From CBDDDW01 sp965226805 (GTDB lineage Bacteria > Chloroflexota > Dehalococcoidia > Lucifugimonadales > JAGWBF01): a stretch of 64,000 nucleotides of DNA. Shown one piece after another: positions 18,034-27,853 of the stretch (positions within the stretch are counted from its first letter, which is position 1; every line of letters starts with the position of its first letter). The position numbers were made by a program, and so were the translations under genes. The stretch is from positions 40,240 to 104,239 of the forward strand of contig CBDDDW010000019.1 of assembly GCA_965226805.1 (NCBI GenBank), read 5' to 3'. The notes beneath the pieces were generated by a model. It was given only the letters and a program-made list of their open reading frames with translations. It searched no databases and had not been told where the DNA came from.

Positions 18034-20679
18034 TCAGCCCAGCTTCCTCGTCGTGCTCTCGACATATTGGTTGCGTAACCCGTCGTCCTGGAAAAGCCCC
18101 GCGATTTCGTCGATCATCGCCCTGGCTTGATGTCGCCGGGCGTCCGCTTCGCCTGAGCGCCCGGAGGCGGCCAGCGCTTGGGCTGCTCCCGCACGCACCT
18201 GCCACACGAGCGGTCGCATGCGCATCTCCAGCGCCAAATGCTCCGCCTGGCTGAACTTCTCGAGCGCGGGTTCCGTCTCGCCTCGCACAGCGCTGATTTG
18301 GGCATCGGCAAACGCAACCAAGGGATAAAAATGCCTCATCTCCCGCTCTTCCGAGAACTCCCGGGCTTCTTGTGCAAGCTTGCCCGCTTCCTCCGTGTCG
18401 TGTCGTGCCAGTGCTAGGAACGCAGATCCGACCAGCAATGGTGGGCGTGCCAGGAATTTCATGGCATCAGAGCTAGCAAGGCCATTTCGGAGCAAATCAC
18501 CTGCGCGCCCAAGTTCACCCATCGCCAGGGCACTGAGGCCCATATCCGCCCATATCATCGTACCCATGACATTCCCCAGGGGCTTCTCCAGCACCTCCAT
18601 GGCCTGGGAATGTAAGTCTACCCCCTCTTGGGAATATTCGCCGCCGATGTCCAGGTAGGCCGTGCCCAGTCCACACAGCGCCGCGGCTTCTAGGAAAGGG
18701 GACCCGGCTGCACGACCCGCTCGAAGCGCTGTTTGATGGCAGGCGATCGCCTTTTCGTACTCGCCCCTCATCCAGTGGATCTGCCCCTGCATCAGCGACC
18801 CGTCCGACTCTTCCTCTGCCGCTCCAATCTGTGCCGCTATTCTTGAGCCTTCTTCGGCTTCGCGAAGCGCTGTGTCCAAGTCCCAGATCCTTATATGGTA
18901 CAGGGGACTTGGTAGGGCCAGAAGAGCCGCTTGCCATTTCCGATTTCCCAGCTCTTCAGCAAGCTGACGCGCCTCTTGCGCCACTTCCCATGCCTCATCG
19001 AACCTTGTCATATAAGTTAGAGTGTTGGCGATGTGGGCCATGCCGAACAACCTGGGCTCCTCCAGCTGCAGGTCGCGCCCAATTCTAGCGGACTCGTTGA
19101 GGTGCTCCACGGCGTCGTCGAACATTCCGAAAGGGACACGGAGGTAGCAGTATGTCATATGAAGCTCGGCCATCCCAGGGAGATCATCGCAACTAACGGC
19201 CAGGCGTCCGGCGTTTTCGAGATGCTCCTCCGCTTGGCGAAACTGGCCCTGCATCAGCGCGGTCACGAATCCTAGTTTGTTCAGCGCAGAAACCTGCATA
19301 GGAAGGTCGTTTTGGTCTTCCGCCACCTGGAGCATCTTGTGGTAGTTTTCAACGGCTCCAGGTATTTCGCCTCCAAATGTCATAGCTCCGCCAAGGCCCT
19401 CGTATGCCCGCCGGGCCAGACGAGAGTCTTTCACGGTATCCAGAATCTCGAGCGCCCGAGTGTAGGATTTTATCGCCTCGGTTGTGGAGTAGGCGCCGGC
19501 GGCACGGTCTGCGGCATCGATGAGATACGGTAGCGCTCGGGATTCCTCACGGGCCTCCAAGAAGTGCCACGCTATTTCCCCGACGCGGTCGGGCTGTATC
19601 CTTTCGATACATTCCGCGACGCGAGAGTGGAGTTCCCGGCGACGGCTCAAGAGCAACGACCCATAGGCTGTCTCCTGCGTCAGTGCGTGTTTGAACAGGA
19701 AATCCTGATGTGGCAGCCGGCCGCCCTCGAGTATCAACTCACGGCGCTGCAGCTCCGTGAGTGCGTTGTCAAGAGTCTGTTGAGCCCCGTGGACATCGGC
19801 AAGGGTCTCAAATTGGAATTCGCGACCGATAACGGACGCGGATTGGGCCACACGCTTCGACTCCTCATCGAGCCTATCCAGGCGGGCGGTGATCACCCCT
19901 GCCAATCTATCTGGCACAGCTAACGTCTCTATGTCTTGGGTGGCGCGCCAGTGGGAGTTCTCTCGAATCACCAGGCCGGTATCGAGCAGAGACCTGATTA
20001 CTTCCTCGACGAAGAAGGGATTGCCCTCCGCTTTCGTCATGATGAGCTGCCGAACCTTTTCCGGTAAGTCCTCGACGTGCAACAAATTAGCTACAAGCTC
20101 CCACGAGCAATCATTATCCAAGGGCTCGAGCGCGAGGGGAGTGTAGCGGTGCGCGTAATCACGCACGGCGGTCTCGTGGAAACGCCAGGACAGCTCCTGC
20201 CGCCATGGGCGAAACAGGCCGAGAACCATCAGTGCTGCGCGGTCCGTGATCTCCATCAGGCGCTCCACGAGATCGATGGAAGTAGGGTCGAACCAGTGCA
20301 GGTCCTCGAACACAAGAACGAGGGGCTGTCTCTCAGCCAACCGTTCGAAAAGTTCGCAAGTGGCCTCGAAAATCCTGCCTCGGACCTGAGGGGGCTGGAG
20401 GTAGCGTACCCGCTCGTCTTCGTCCGGGAGTTGGACTCCTAGCAGCGTGGCGATGAACGGTGCTATCTCATCGACTCGATGAGGCGATAAGTCTGCAATG
20501 TGCGCCTTTACCGCGTCATATTTGTCTGCATCGGTCCAGCCCGGCCCGAATCCGAAGTACGCATTCAACAGGTCTACGAAAGGAGAGTACGGTGCTGCCG
20601 CTTCATAAGAAACAGAGCGACCTTCATACCATGCGATCAGCTCCTCACCGGCGCCGGTCCGCTCACCAGCCTTTGTCAC
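18034..20679 (-). pseudogene. AAA ATPase/TPR part of a split cyclase regulator
   Basis: 881 codons: the rest of an AAA_16-type ATPase domain (LVLVFEDLHWFDPTSIDLVERL as Walker B region, then IMTKAEGNPFFVEEVIRSLL) and a long TPR array (about residues 390-860: YEGLGGAMTFGGEIPGAVENYH, LNKLGFVTALMQGQFRQAEEHL and others). The Walker A motif of this ATPase lies in the other ORF (20663-21625), which ends 17 bp inside this one in a different frame. In relatives, cyclase, ATPase and TPRs form one signalling protein. A single-base frameshift near 20670 explains the split. Coupled translation from the GTG at 20679 is possible but would leave the P-loop on a separate chain. Confidence 0.8.
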
Positions 20680-21771
20680 TCGTCAGGATTCCTTCTGCGA
20701 CCAGCGCGTGCCGCAGTTCGGCGATCAGACGTGATTTACCCAGCCCAGGTTCTCCCATCACCGAGATGATCTGGCCCGATCCCTGTCGGAGATCGGTGAT
20801 CAAGGCCCGCAGTACACTCGTCTCCCGTTCGCGACCGATCAGTGGCGCGTCCAGCCCCTCTATGCCGCGCAATCTGCCCGGTGTCTCCTTCACACCTAAC
20901 ACGCGGTAAGCTTGGACCGGCTCGCCCTTACCTTTGAGATCGATCCCGCCCAGGTCCTCGAAATCGAAAAGAGGTGCAACAGCGTTACGTGTATCCTCGG
21001 TAATCTGCACGGTACCGGGCTGAGCCGTCTGCTCCATACGGGCGGCCACGTTGATCGCGTCACCCAGCGCTGTGTATTCCAAACGCAGGTCCGAACCAAC
21101 CTCTCCTACCACTACGAGGCCGGTGTTAATGCCCACTCTCACCTCGAAGTCCAGACCCCATTCTCCCTTGACCCGCTCCCGATAGGGACGCATACCATCG
21201 ACGATGTCGAGCCCAGCCAGAACTGCCCTTTGAGGGTCGTCTTCGTGGGCTATCGGAGCGCCAAAGAAAGCAAGGATCCCATCACCCATGAGCCGGGCAA
21301 GGGTTCCCTCGTAGCGGTATACCGGTGCGATCAGGTAATCGAATGCGCCGTTCATGACATCGGCCCACTCTTCGGGATCGAGTTTCTCAGCGGCCGCTGT
21401 GGAGGCAGCTACGTCACAGAAGAGCATAGTTACGATTCGGCGCTCGCCCTGGACGCCGCCTGCCTTCGCGGCCTCCAGTTTAGCCAGAAGCTCTTTGGGG
21501 ATATATTGGTGCAGCCGAGCCCGATTGGAGTCGGACCGTGATCCGTCCAGTTGATGGCCGCAGCTCACGCAGAATTTCGCCCCCGCGGGCAGCTCCACAT
21601 CGCACTCAGGGCACTTGGTACTCAAGGACGCGCCGCATGTCAGGCAAAAACTTGCCCCTACAGGGTTGGTTGTTCCACAGCCAAGGCAGTTCGCGCCCTC
21701 AACATCGACGGCAGTAGAGCTATCGCTCTGGCTAGGGGGGGCAGACGGTCGCGCTCGTTGCCTGGACCCTA
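20663..21771 (-). pseudogene. Zinc-ribbon and adenylate/guanylate cyclase part of the split regulator
   Basis: N-terminal part of the same regulator. Two zinc-ribbon Cys pairs in tandem (CLGCG...CLTCG and CPECD...CVSCG) are followed by a class III cyclase domain (TMLFCDVAAST with the metal Asp; LMGDGILAFFGAP), and then the Walker A of the AAA domain (GEPGLGKS). The frame stays open up to the IS630 end at 21772 without any ATG, GTG or TTG before a TTG inside the second ribbon (21625). The true start was therefore removed or displaced by the IS630 insertion. The 3' end runs out of frame near 20670. Two independent lesions make it a pseudogene. Confidence 0.8.
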
Positions 21772-22593
21772 GTCTAGTGTCTCGTAAATAGCTTTACAGC
21801 GTGAGAGCTTGGTGAGGATCGCTTGAGCGGAGGCATGCCATACAAACGGCTTGGGATCCGCGTTGGACGCCGCCAGGTATTCCTTAATCGCGGCGATCAA
21901 CTCCGGGACGCTCTCGAAACTCCCCCGCCGTACTCTTTTCTCCGTCAACTCCCTGAACCACCGCTCCACCAGGTTCAACCAAGACGAGCTCGTCGGCGTG
22001 AAGTGCAGGGTGAACCGCGGGTGCTTCTCCAGCCACGCCTTCACCTTGGACTGGTTGTGGGTCCCATAGTTGTCCACAATCAGATGGAGCGGCGTCTCCT
22101 TGGAAAACTCCCGGTCCAGTCGCCGCAGGAAGCGCAGGAACTCCTGGTGCCGGTGCTTAGCCATGCACTCCCCGATCACCCGCCCGTCCAAGACATTGAG
22201 GGCCGCAAATAGGGTCGTGGTCCCATGCCGCTTGTAGTCGTGGGTCATGGTTCCGCAGCGCCCTTTCTTCATAGGCAGGCCGGGCTGGGTACGCTGAAGG
22301 GCCTGGATTTGGCTCTTCTCATCCACGCACAGGACCACGGCTTTGTCGGGAGGATTGAGGTACAGCCCCACTACGTCGGTGAGTTTCTCGGTGAACCGCC
22401 AGTCCTTGGAGAGCTTGAATCGCTTCGTCCGGTGGGGCTGTAACCCGTGAGCGGACCAGATGCGCTGCACGGTGGCCTTGCTAAGGCCCTGGGCCTTGGC
22501 CATGGTGCGGATGCTCCAGTGGGTTGCTCCGGGGGGTTTGGTCTGGGTAGTGGCCTGCACCACCTCGTTCACCCGGTCGGCTCCGTAGGTCAC
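21772..22593 (-). CDS. IS630-family transposase, catalytic ORF
   Basis: DDE transposase of about 274 codons, with a helix-turn-helix (TMAKAQGLSKATVQRIWSAHG) and the IS630 triad: VLCVDEKSQIQ, LHLIVDNYGTHNQ and WLNLVERWFRELTEKRVRRGSF. The stop codon lies in the terminal repeat and overlaps the TA target (stop at 21769-21771). It follows orfA in the -1 frame. A run of five G before the orfA stop, or the overlapping GTG at 22593, would give a fused or coupled product, as is usual for this family. Confidence 0.92.
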
Positions 22594-22871
22594 CCCCGCC
22601 GGCCCCGGCCGGGTGCGATCTCGGTGAGGGCACTAGGGCCGCCCTGGAGGAAACGCTGGCGCCAGAGCATGACGGTGGGACGACTGACGCCCACCTCTCG
22701 GGCAATCCGGCTATTGGGCACACCGTCGGCGGCGAGGAGGGCGATCCTGGCCCGGAAGGCGACGCTTTGGGGAGTGTTCTGGGCACGGACCCAGGCTTCC
22801 AGCGTTCGGCGTTGCTCGGGAGATATCGTGAGGAGATCAGCTGATTTTGGCATGAAGCAAGCATACCCCAA
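22590..22871 (-). CDS. IS630-family transposase, N-terminal HTH ORF
   Basis: A 93-codon DNA-binding part with an HTH_29/HTH_32-like region (RIALLAADGVPNSRIAREVGVSRPTVMLWRQRF within the frame). It ends GRGRRG-stop four bases into the catalytic ORF. The start is probably at the internal ATG (MPKSADLL) about 6 codons in, close to the terminal repeat. Confidence 0.85.
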   Translation of the reverse strand: MGYACFMPKSADLLTISPEQRRTLEAWVRAQNTPQSVAFRARIALLAADGVPNSRIAREVGVSRPTVMLWRQRFLQGGPSALTEIAPGRGRRG

Positions 22872-22911
22872 TATCCACTATATATCAAGGCATTTGCGAG
22901 ACATTAGACTA

Positions 22912-23310
22912 GATAAGGTTCGGATAAGAATCAGCGAAATCCGGGACGACCGAGCCGAACGTTCTGGGATCACTACCGCGATGATTCTCCGCGCCCTTTG
23001 GGACAATTACCAGAAGGCGATGCAGCTGACACCAGTCCTAGACCACAAAAGTGAGCCCACGGGGGAGTACCGTTACGGGAGTGCCATCGCCAATCGGGCC
23101 CTGAAACTCATCGGCCGGCATCTCGGCAGGTTCCCTACCAGGTCCGAGGTTGCTGGTACGTTCAAGCACGTAGTCCAGCCGTCGGTGGACCCGAAGACGC
23201 TGACTATAGATCAGATTAAGACCATCCTGGATGGCTACCGGCGAGCAGTGGTCATCGAGGGCGCAGTAGTGAAAGTGATTGAGCCGTTGTCAGGGTACTC
23301 TGGTGAATGA
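22912..23310 (+). pseudogene. Hypothetical protein fragment truncated by IS630
   Basis: An open frame runs from the IS630 junction through about 132 codons to TGA at 23310, including ERSGITTAMILRALWDNYQK, YGSAIANRALKLIGRHLG and LTIDQIKTILDGYRRAVV. No family was recognised. The only ATG (22981) would give 109 residues and has no convincing ribosome-binding site. The 5' end was probably removed by the insertion, although a short complete gene is possible. Confidence 0.5.
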
Positions 23311-23416
23311 CGGCGCGATCGGCTGCTGGAATAGCCTGGGTGAGCCCCAAATTAAGACAATTTCACACGTGCGCAGCCTATAGAATGTAGCAACATCGCT
23401 GGATATGAGGCAGCAA

Positions 23417-24437
23417 ATGAACAATGACCAGATCCACATCCTTGTCGTGGATGATGATGAAAACATCCGAGAGCTCTTTGGAGTAATCATGGAGGAGCAA
23501 GGATATGTCTGCCAGACAGCCTCGGGCGGTGATGCGGCGCTTGAGGTGTTGGGTGCTGGGTGCTGGGCGAGTGGACATCGCCGTCGTAGACTTCATGATG
23601 CCAAAGATGACCGGCGCGACCCTCTTTCAGCACATCAAAGAGCGTCACCCTGATGTAGCTGTCATTTTCGCGACGGCTGTCGATGACCTGAACATCGCGG
23701 TCGAGCAACTGAAGGAAGGCGCCTACGATTACATAGTAAAGCCTGTGTCTCGGACACATTTGGAGAAGGTGGTCAGGCAGGTCATCGCAAGGCGCGCCGA
23801 GACCCTGAAGGAGAGAGGAGAGCTGGAACTCCTCGACGATGGGCAGGGAGCCAGTACGGTTCCAGACTGGCAAGTACAGGCGATCGGTAGTGAAGCGAGG
23901 CGAAGAAGCGCTCAGAAAATAGACTATATCCAAGGGACTGTCAACATCATGTTCACGGATCTCGAGGGTTCTACGGAGTTGTTGACGCTGCTGGGGGATG
24001 AGGAGCACCAGGTCTTACTCGCAAAGCATAACGAGATTATACGGCTACAATTGGCTCATCACGATGGCGTGGAAGTGAAGACAATGGGTGATGGGTTCAT
24101 GGCAGTGTTCTCGAGTGCAAGAACGGCAATAGCATGTGCCATAGACATACAACGGGGTCTGCAAGGGTTCGACTGGACGAACACAGACTTGAAGCCGAAA
24201 GTGCGCATAGGTATCAACGTTGGGGAGACGATCAAGGAGGAAGGTGATTTCTTCGGCAGCGCGGTTGTTCAGGCGGAACGCATTATGGGTCATGCGTCTG
24301 GCGGGAAGATTTTGGTATCTGACCTCTTTCGCCAGATGGCAGGCCCTAGCACGAATTGGACATTCATAGATTCCGGTTTCAGAACGCTCAAGGGCTACAC
24401 CGAAGAGGTGCGCCTTTACGAGGTTCGCTGGTCGTAA
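23417..24437 (+). pseudogene. Response regulator-adenylate cyclase fusion with a 7-bp tandem duplication
   Basis: A CheY-like receiver (ILVVDDDENIRELFG; phospho-acceptor Asp in VVDFMMPKMTG; IVKPVSRTH) is fused to a class III cyclase domain (VNIMFTDLEGSTELL; EVKTMGDGFMAVF). The frame breaks at 23551-23564, where GGGTGCT occurs twice in a row. Removing one copy gives a continuous reading (E-V-L-G-A-G-R-V-D-I), so a duplication caused the frameshift. ATG at 23417 has GAGG about 7 nt upstream. The lesion may be reversible by slippage; otherwise this is a recent pseudogene. It would convert a phosphorylation signal to cyclic nucleotide. Confidence 0.82.
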
Positions 24438-24705
24438 CAGGGTTTCTTGACCAAGGTGGCACTGGGTGACGAGGCTTCCCTCCGTTAGCTTGATAACGGC
24501 TGAAAAGGTGGATTCAGATGACTAAAAGTTGCCGGCGATCGCTATAGAGAAACTAATGTAACTAATGACGTCTCTGGTGACCGGTATTGAGCGTGGCTTG
24601 GAGAGACACACAACGAGATCAAGCACGGACACCGTTGCGCAGGAATGGATGTAAAGAGCGGCCTGGAGATATTCAAACCTCGAGAATTCTTAACGGTTAT
24701 CTGAT

Positions 24706-25099
24706 ATGACAAATCGCCATTCGACCGGATCAGCGGTCCTAACCTTCCTGAGTAAAAGATCTACCGCAAAGTGGATCATCGTTGTGTCTGTCACGGTAGC
24801 CTATGTTTTAGCTTACCCGTTTTTGGACAGCGCAGGCATCCTCTCCACGATTCCGGTGCTTTTGACGGCTTGGTTTTTTGGGTGGCCGGCGGGCCTGATC
24901 GTTGCCTTCTTGTTCTTTCCATTGAACTTGGTGCTTGTGCGCACATTCAGTGAAGAGGAATCGCTGGAATGGATTAAAGGCGGAGGTGCACTGGGCGTCA
25001 TAGTCCTTGCAGCAACAGCGCTCGTGGTGGGGTTGCTCCAGGACCTGGGGGCAAAAGCTTTGCGAACTTCTCAAGAGCTGCGTGAGTCCAAAGAGTGTA
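24706..25099 (+). pseudogene. Membrane sensor N-terminus truncated by an IS3-like element
   Basis: About 131 codons with three or four hydrophobic segments (IIVVSVTVAYVLAYPFL; GILSTIPVLLTAWFFGW; GLIVAFLFFPLNLVLV; GALGVIVLAATALVVGLLQ), then the start of a helical linker (ALRTSQELRESKEC). This layout is typical of the N-terminal region of membrane-bound PAS/histidine-kinase or cyclase sensors. The remaining domains are missing: the frame enters the IS3-like left end at 25100 and stops 35 bp later. No continuation exists beyond the element. Confidence 0.65.
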
Positions 25100-25207
25100 G
25101 GGTGTCAGCGCAATTGGACACTATTGAGGCCTAGAAAACCGAAGAGGTTGGGGGTGGTAGAGGCTCCTTCAGAGGGGTAGATTAACCCTAAGTGAAAGGA
25201 GTCATTG

Positions 25208-25609
25208 ATGACCCAGGTAGAGGATCAGGCCAGCCAAGCTGAGGAGCGAAGCCAGGAGACACGAAGCTTCGTGCGTCAGGTCCGTGCAGCGACCCGCCGT
25301 AAGTATACCCCTGAAGAGAAGATCCGCATCGTCTTGGAGGGGTTCAGACGGGAGACTACCGTTAATGACCTGTGCCGACGGGAAGGAATCAAACCCCACT
25401 CCTACTACGCCTGGACGAAGGGGTTCATGGAAGCTGGGAAGGAGAGGTTGACTCGGGACAGTGTGCGTGATGCGACCCGGCAAGAGATAGAGCAGCTCAA
25501 GCGGGAGAACAGAGAACTGAAGCAGCTGGTGGGTGAGTTGTCCCTGGAGTTGCACCGCTTCAAAAAAACAGCTCTGCCGCCCCTACACGACAACGGCACC
25601 GTCGCATGA
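25208..25609 (+). CDS. IS3-like transposase OrfA
   Basis: 133 residues. A helix-turn-helix (RKYTPEEKIRIVLEGFRRET...NDLCRREGIKPHSYYAW) is followed by a leucine-zipper helix (EIEQLKRENRELKQLVGELSLEL). AAAGGAG precedes the ATG. The stop overlaps the orfB start (ATGA). Confidence 0.88.
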   Translation: MTQVEDQASQAEERSQETRSFVRQVRAATRRKYTPEEKIRIVLEGFRRETTVNDLCRREGIKPHSYYAWTKGFMEAGKERLTRDSVRDATRQEIEQLKRENRELKQLVGELSLELHRFKKTALPPLHDNGTVA

Positions 25610-26625
25610 GCGTAGTGGAACAATCGAAGGTCGTGGCTGAGGTGGAGCGACATGGTAGAGGGAAGAACAGGCGACTCAGGGAGCTTGGCATTTCCAGGAG
25701 CACGTATTATTGGTGGAGGTGGAGGCACCGGCAGGGTAGTTGGGAGGGTACGGAAGGAACTGAGAGGCCCTGGAATCGCCTGCGTCCAGAAGAGGAGGCA
25801 GTAGTGCTGGCGGCAGCCCGTGGGATGCCGACCTGGCGAAGCCGGCAGTTGGCGGCTTCGCTCACCGACCACAGAGGCCTATCGGTCTCCGCCTCCACAG
25901 TCTATCGTATTCTGAGACGGGAGGGTCTGGTGAAACGGATCGAATACCAGTTGGCAGCGAGCAAAGAGTACCAGCACAAGACCACAGGGCCCCACCAGCT
26001 GTGGGCCACCGATGCCTCCTACTTCCGTGTAGTGGGATGGGGCTACTACTACCTCGTGACGGTGATGGACGACTACTCCCGGTTCATCTTGGCCTGGAAG
26101 GTGCAACGGGACATGACGGCCAACTCCCTCATAGAGGTGGTCCAGGAAGCTGTTGACTCTACTGGTATGACTGATGTACCTCTGGAGGATCGGACCAAGC
26201 TCCTCTCAGATAATGGCTCAGGTTATGTATCGCGGGCCTTCCGCGAGTACATGCGGGTGGTGGGCATTCGCCACGTCCTGGCAGCACCCTATCACCCTCA
26301 GACCAACGGGACGCTGGAGAGATATCACCGAACCCTGAAAGACGACATTAACCAGGTGCCATACGAGGTGGTGGAAGACCTGGAGGCGGCCATCCGGGAC
26401 TTCGTCGAGTTCTACAACTACCGAAGATATCATCAGGCGCTCAGGGTTGTAACTCCGGCTGACGTGCTGGAAGGCCGTCTGGAGACAATTCTAGCCCAGA
26501 GGAAGGAGGTACAGCGAGAGACTTTTGACCGGCGGAGGCGGTACAATCAGGAGGTCAGAGAAACCCTCAAACCAGGAGCTTCTTCACCCCAATCTCTCGG
26601 ACCCAGAACTGTCCAAAACCGCTGA
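25606..26625 (+). CDS. IS3-like transposase OrfB
   Basis: 339 residues with HTH elements and an integrase core. The DDE triad is Asp in LWATDASYF, Asp in LLSDNGSGYVS and Glu in TLERYHRTLKDDI. The tail RRYHQALRVVTPADVLEGRL is the usual post-catalytic region. The frame is intact, so this copy is the likely active source for the partial copies elsewhere in the window. Confidence 0.9.
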   Translation: MSVVEQSKVVAEVERHGRGKNRRLRELGISRSTYYWWRWRHRQGSWEGTEGTERPWNRLRPEEEAVVLAAARGMPTWRSRQLAASLTDHRGLSVSASTVYRILRREGLVKRIEYQLAASKEYQHKTTGPHQLWATDASYFRVVGWGYYYLVTVMDDYSRFILAWKVQRDMTANSLIEVVQEAVDSTGMTDVPLEDRTKLLSDNGSGYVSRAFREYMRVVGIRHVLAAPYHPQTNGTLERYHRTLKDDINQVPYEVVEDLEAAIRDFVEFYNYRRYHQALRVVTPADVLEGRLETILAQRKEVQRETFDRRRRYNQEVRETLKPGASSPQSLGPRTVQNR

Positions 26626-26630
26626 CACCC

Positions 26631-26840
26631 AACACTAACGGCCGAAAGGCCTCCACGTTGAAAACTGCGATGAAGCAACCGTCGTTATGGCGGGCTTGAG
26701 GGTCTATTCCAAAGCCCAGGCCCGTGAGGATGCCCGAGAGCATCTCCACCATGAACGACAGTCCTGAGCCTTTGTGTCCCTGGTCCGCTCCCACGGGAAG
26801 GATTGCCCCTCCGTTGAAGTAGTCATCCGGGGTTGTCCAC
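26631..26840 (-). pseudogene. Malate/L-lactate dehydrogenase (Ldh2 family) fragment
   Basis: A minus-strand open segment reads PDDYFNGGAILPVGADQGHK, then GSGLSFMVEMLSGILTGLGF and HNDGCFIAVFNVEAFRP. These match the C-terminal half of NAD(P)-dependent YlbC/Ldh2 dehydrogenases. It is cut on the 3' side by the IS3-like element at 26630 and meets an in-frame TGA on the 5' side, so only about 70 codons remain. Confidence 0.72.
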
Positions 26841-26970
26841 GGAGGTCCGTGCCGGGGCCCTCATGTCCCGGCAGCTTTGACGCCGAAAGTACCGGCTGCT
26901 AAGATGAATCCGATCATGGATGATCATGCATAATCACCGGTGTTATCTCGACCGGAGGAAACGGAGGTAG

Positions 26971-27579
26971 ATGCGGATCGTACTGGTTAGGCATGGGGAA
27001 ACCGCCTGGAACGCAGAGGGAAAGTTCCAGGGACAGAGTCGTGCGGGCCTGAATGAGAATGGATTCAGGCAGGCCCGTCAGATAGCTAGAGCCATCGCCC
27101 CCATGGGGCCCACCGCGCTGTATTCGAGTCCGCTGCCCAGGACCCTGATGACCGCCGAGGAAATATCCAGAGAGGCGCGTATACCGGTAGAACCTCTGGA
27201 CGGCATCCAGGAGGCTGATCTGGGGGAGCTAGAGGGAATAACCGGTCAGGAGATGCTGGCAAACTACTCCCAGGTTTACGCCGCCTGGCGAAAAGACCCT
27301 TCAGAGGTCGTCTTCCCCGGAGGTGAGTCGATGCGGCAGCTCCGGGAAAGGGCGTGGCGTGCGATAGAGCATATTCAAAAAGCGCACGCCAGCGGGCTGG
27401 TCGTGGCGGTATCCCACAACTTCGCCATTCGTTCGATACTGTGCCGCTTCCTGGGTCTGCGTCCATCTCGGTTCCACAGGCTGCAGGTAGACCTGGGGTC
27501 TATAAGTATCCTTCAAAGCAACTCCAGGTCTCGTCAGGTCCTAAGCATTAACGACAGGTGCCATCTGTCTCCAGATTAG
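26971..27579 (+). CDS. Histidine phosphatase family protein (phosphoglycerate mutase-like)
   Basis: 202 residues with the catalytic Arg-His-Gly motif at positions 7-9 (LVRHGETAWN), the second Arg in SSPLPRTLMTA, the Glu region ADLGELEGITGQE, and the distal His in VVAVSHNFAIRSIL. Members dephosphorylate small molecules such as alpha-ribazole phosphate or phosphoglycerate; the substrate cannot be assigned here. A strong ribosome-binding site (GGAGG twice) precedes the ATG. It is monocistronic, and the next gene, tilS, is 275 bp downstream. Confidence 0.88.
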   Translation: MRIVLVRHGETAWNAEGKFQGQSRAGLNENGFRQARQIARAIAPMGPTALYSSPLPRTLMTAEEISREARIPVEPLDGIQEADLGELEGITGQEMLANYSQVYAAWRKDPSEVVFPGGESMRQLRERAWRAIEHIQKAHASGLVVAVSHNFAIRSILCRFLGLRPSRFHRLQVDLGSISILQSNSRSRQVLSINDRCHLSPD

Positions 27580-27692
27580 CGTACGTACCGGAGAGGATCG
27601 TGGCGTTTTAGCTCGGTCGGGCGATGCTGAGGTGATGGAGCCGGGTGGAACTCGTTGCAGCTGGAACTCAGTCTCGGAAAAACCCCGGTCGT

Positions 27693-27721
27693 CCTGAGTC
27701 CGCCACACAGGCGGACTCAGG
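27693..27721. terminator. Perfect 12-bp hairpin between the phosphatase and tilS genes
   Basis: CCTGAGTCCGCC (27693-27704) pairs perfectly with 27710-27721 across a 5-nt loop. No T-run follows, so it may be a non-canonical terminator or a leader structure of tilS. Confidence 0.45.
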
Positions 27722-27853
27722 ATCTAGCGCTGGGGCTGAGGTTACAGTTTGGATTCGCCACCTCTTAGACCCGTCCGCCTTCTCAGTGCTCAGGGTGACG
27801 GGAGTGATCATGACCATCAATTTAGGGACCAACCACTGGAGGTCGGTGGTGGC

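Larger units (their letters stand above)
21772..22909 (-). mobile_element. IS630-family insertion sequence
   Basis: A 1138-bp element flanked by TA on both sides (21770-21771 and 22910-22911), the hallmark of IS630/Tc1 targets. Terminal repeats are GTCTAGTGTCTCGTAAATAG (left) and GTCTAATGTCTCGCAAATGC (right, inverted). It encodes two overlapping transposase frames on the minus strand. Its left end cuts the cyclase regulator gene, and its right end adjoins a hypothetical gene fragment. Confidence 0.9.
25100..26630 (+). mobile_element. IS3-like insertion sequence, complete copy 1
   Basis: A 1531-bp element with termini GGGTGTCAGCGCAATTGGAC (left) and GGGTGTCAGCGGTTTTGGAC (right, inverted). It carries orfA and orfB in an ATGA overlap. 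Three partial copies of the same element lie at 38047-38971, 40716-41129 and 48229-48929. It truncates a sensor gene on its left and a malate/lactate dehydrogenase gene on its right. Confidence 0.9.

Noticed and set aside
27693..27721. Classical rho-independent terminator
   Set aside because: The 12-bp stem is perfect, but no T-run follows on either strand, so it is listed only as a low-confidence hairpin.
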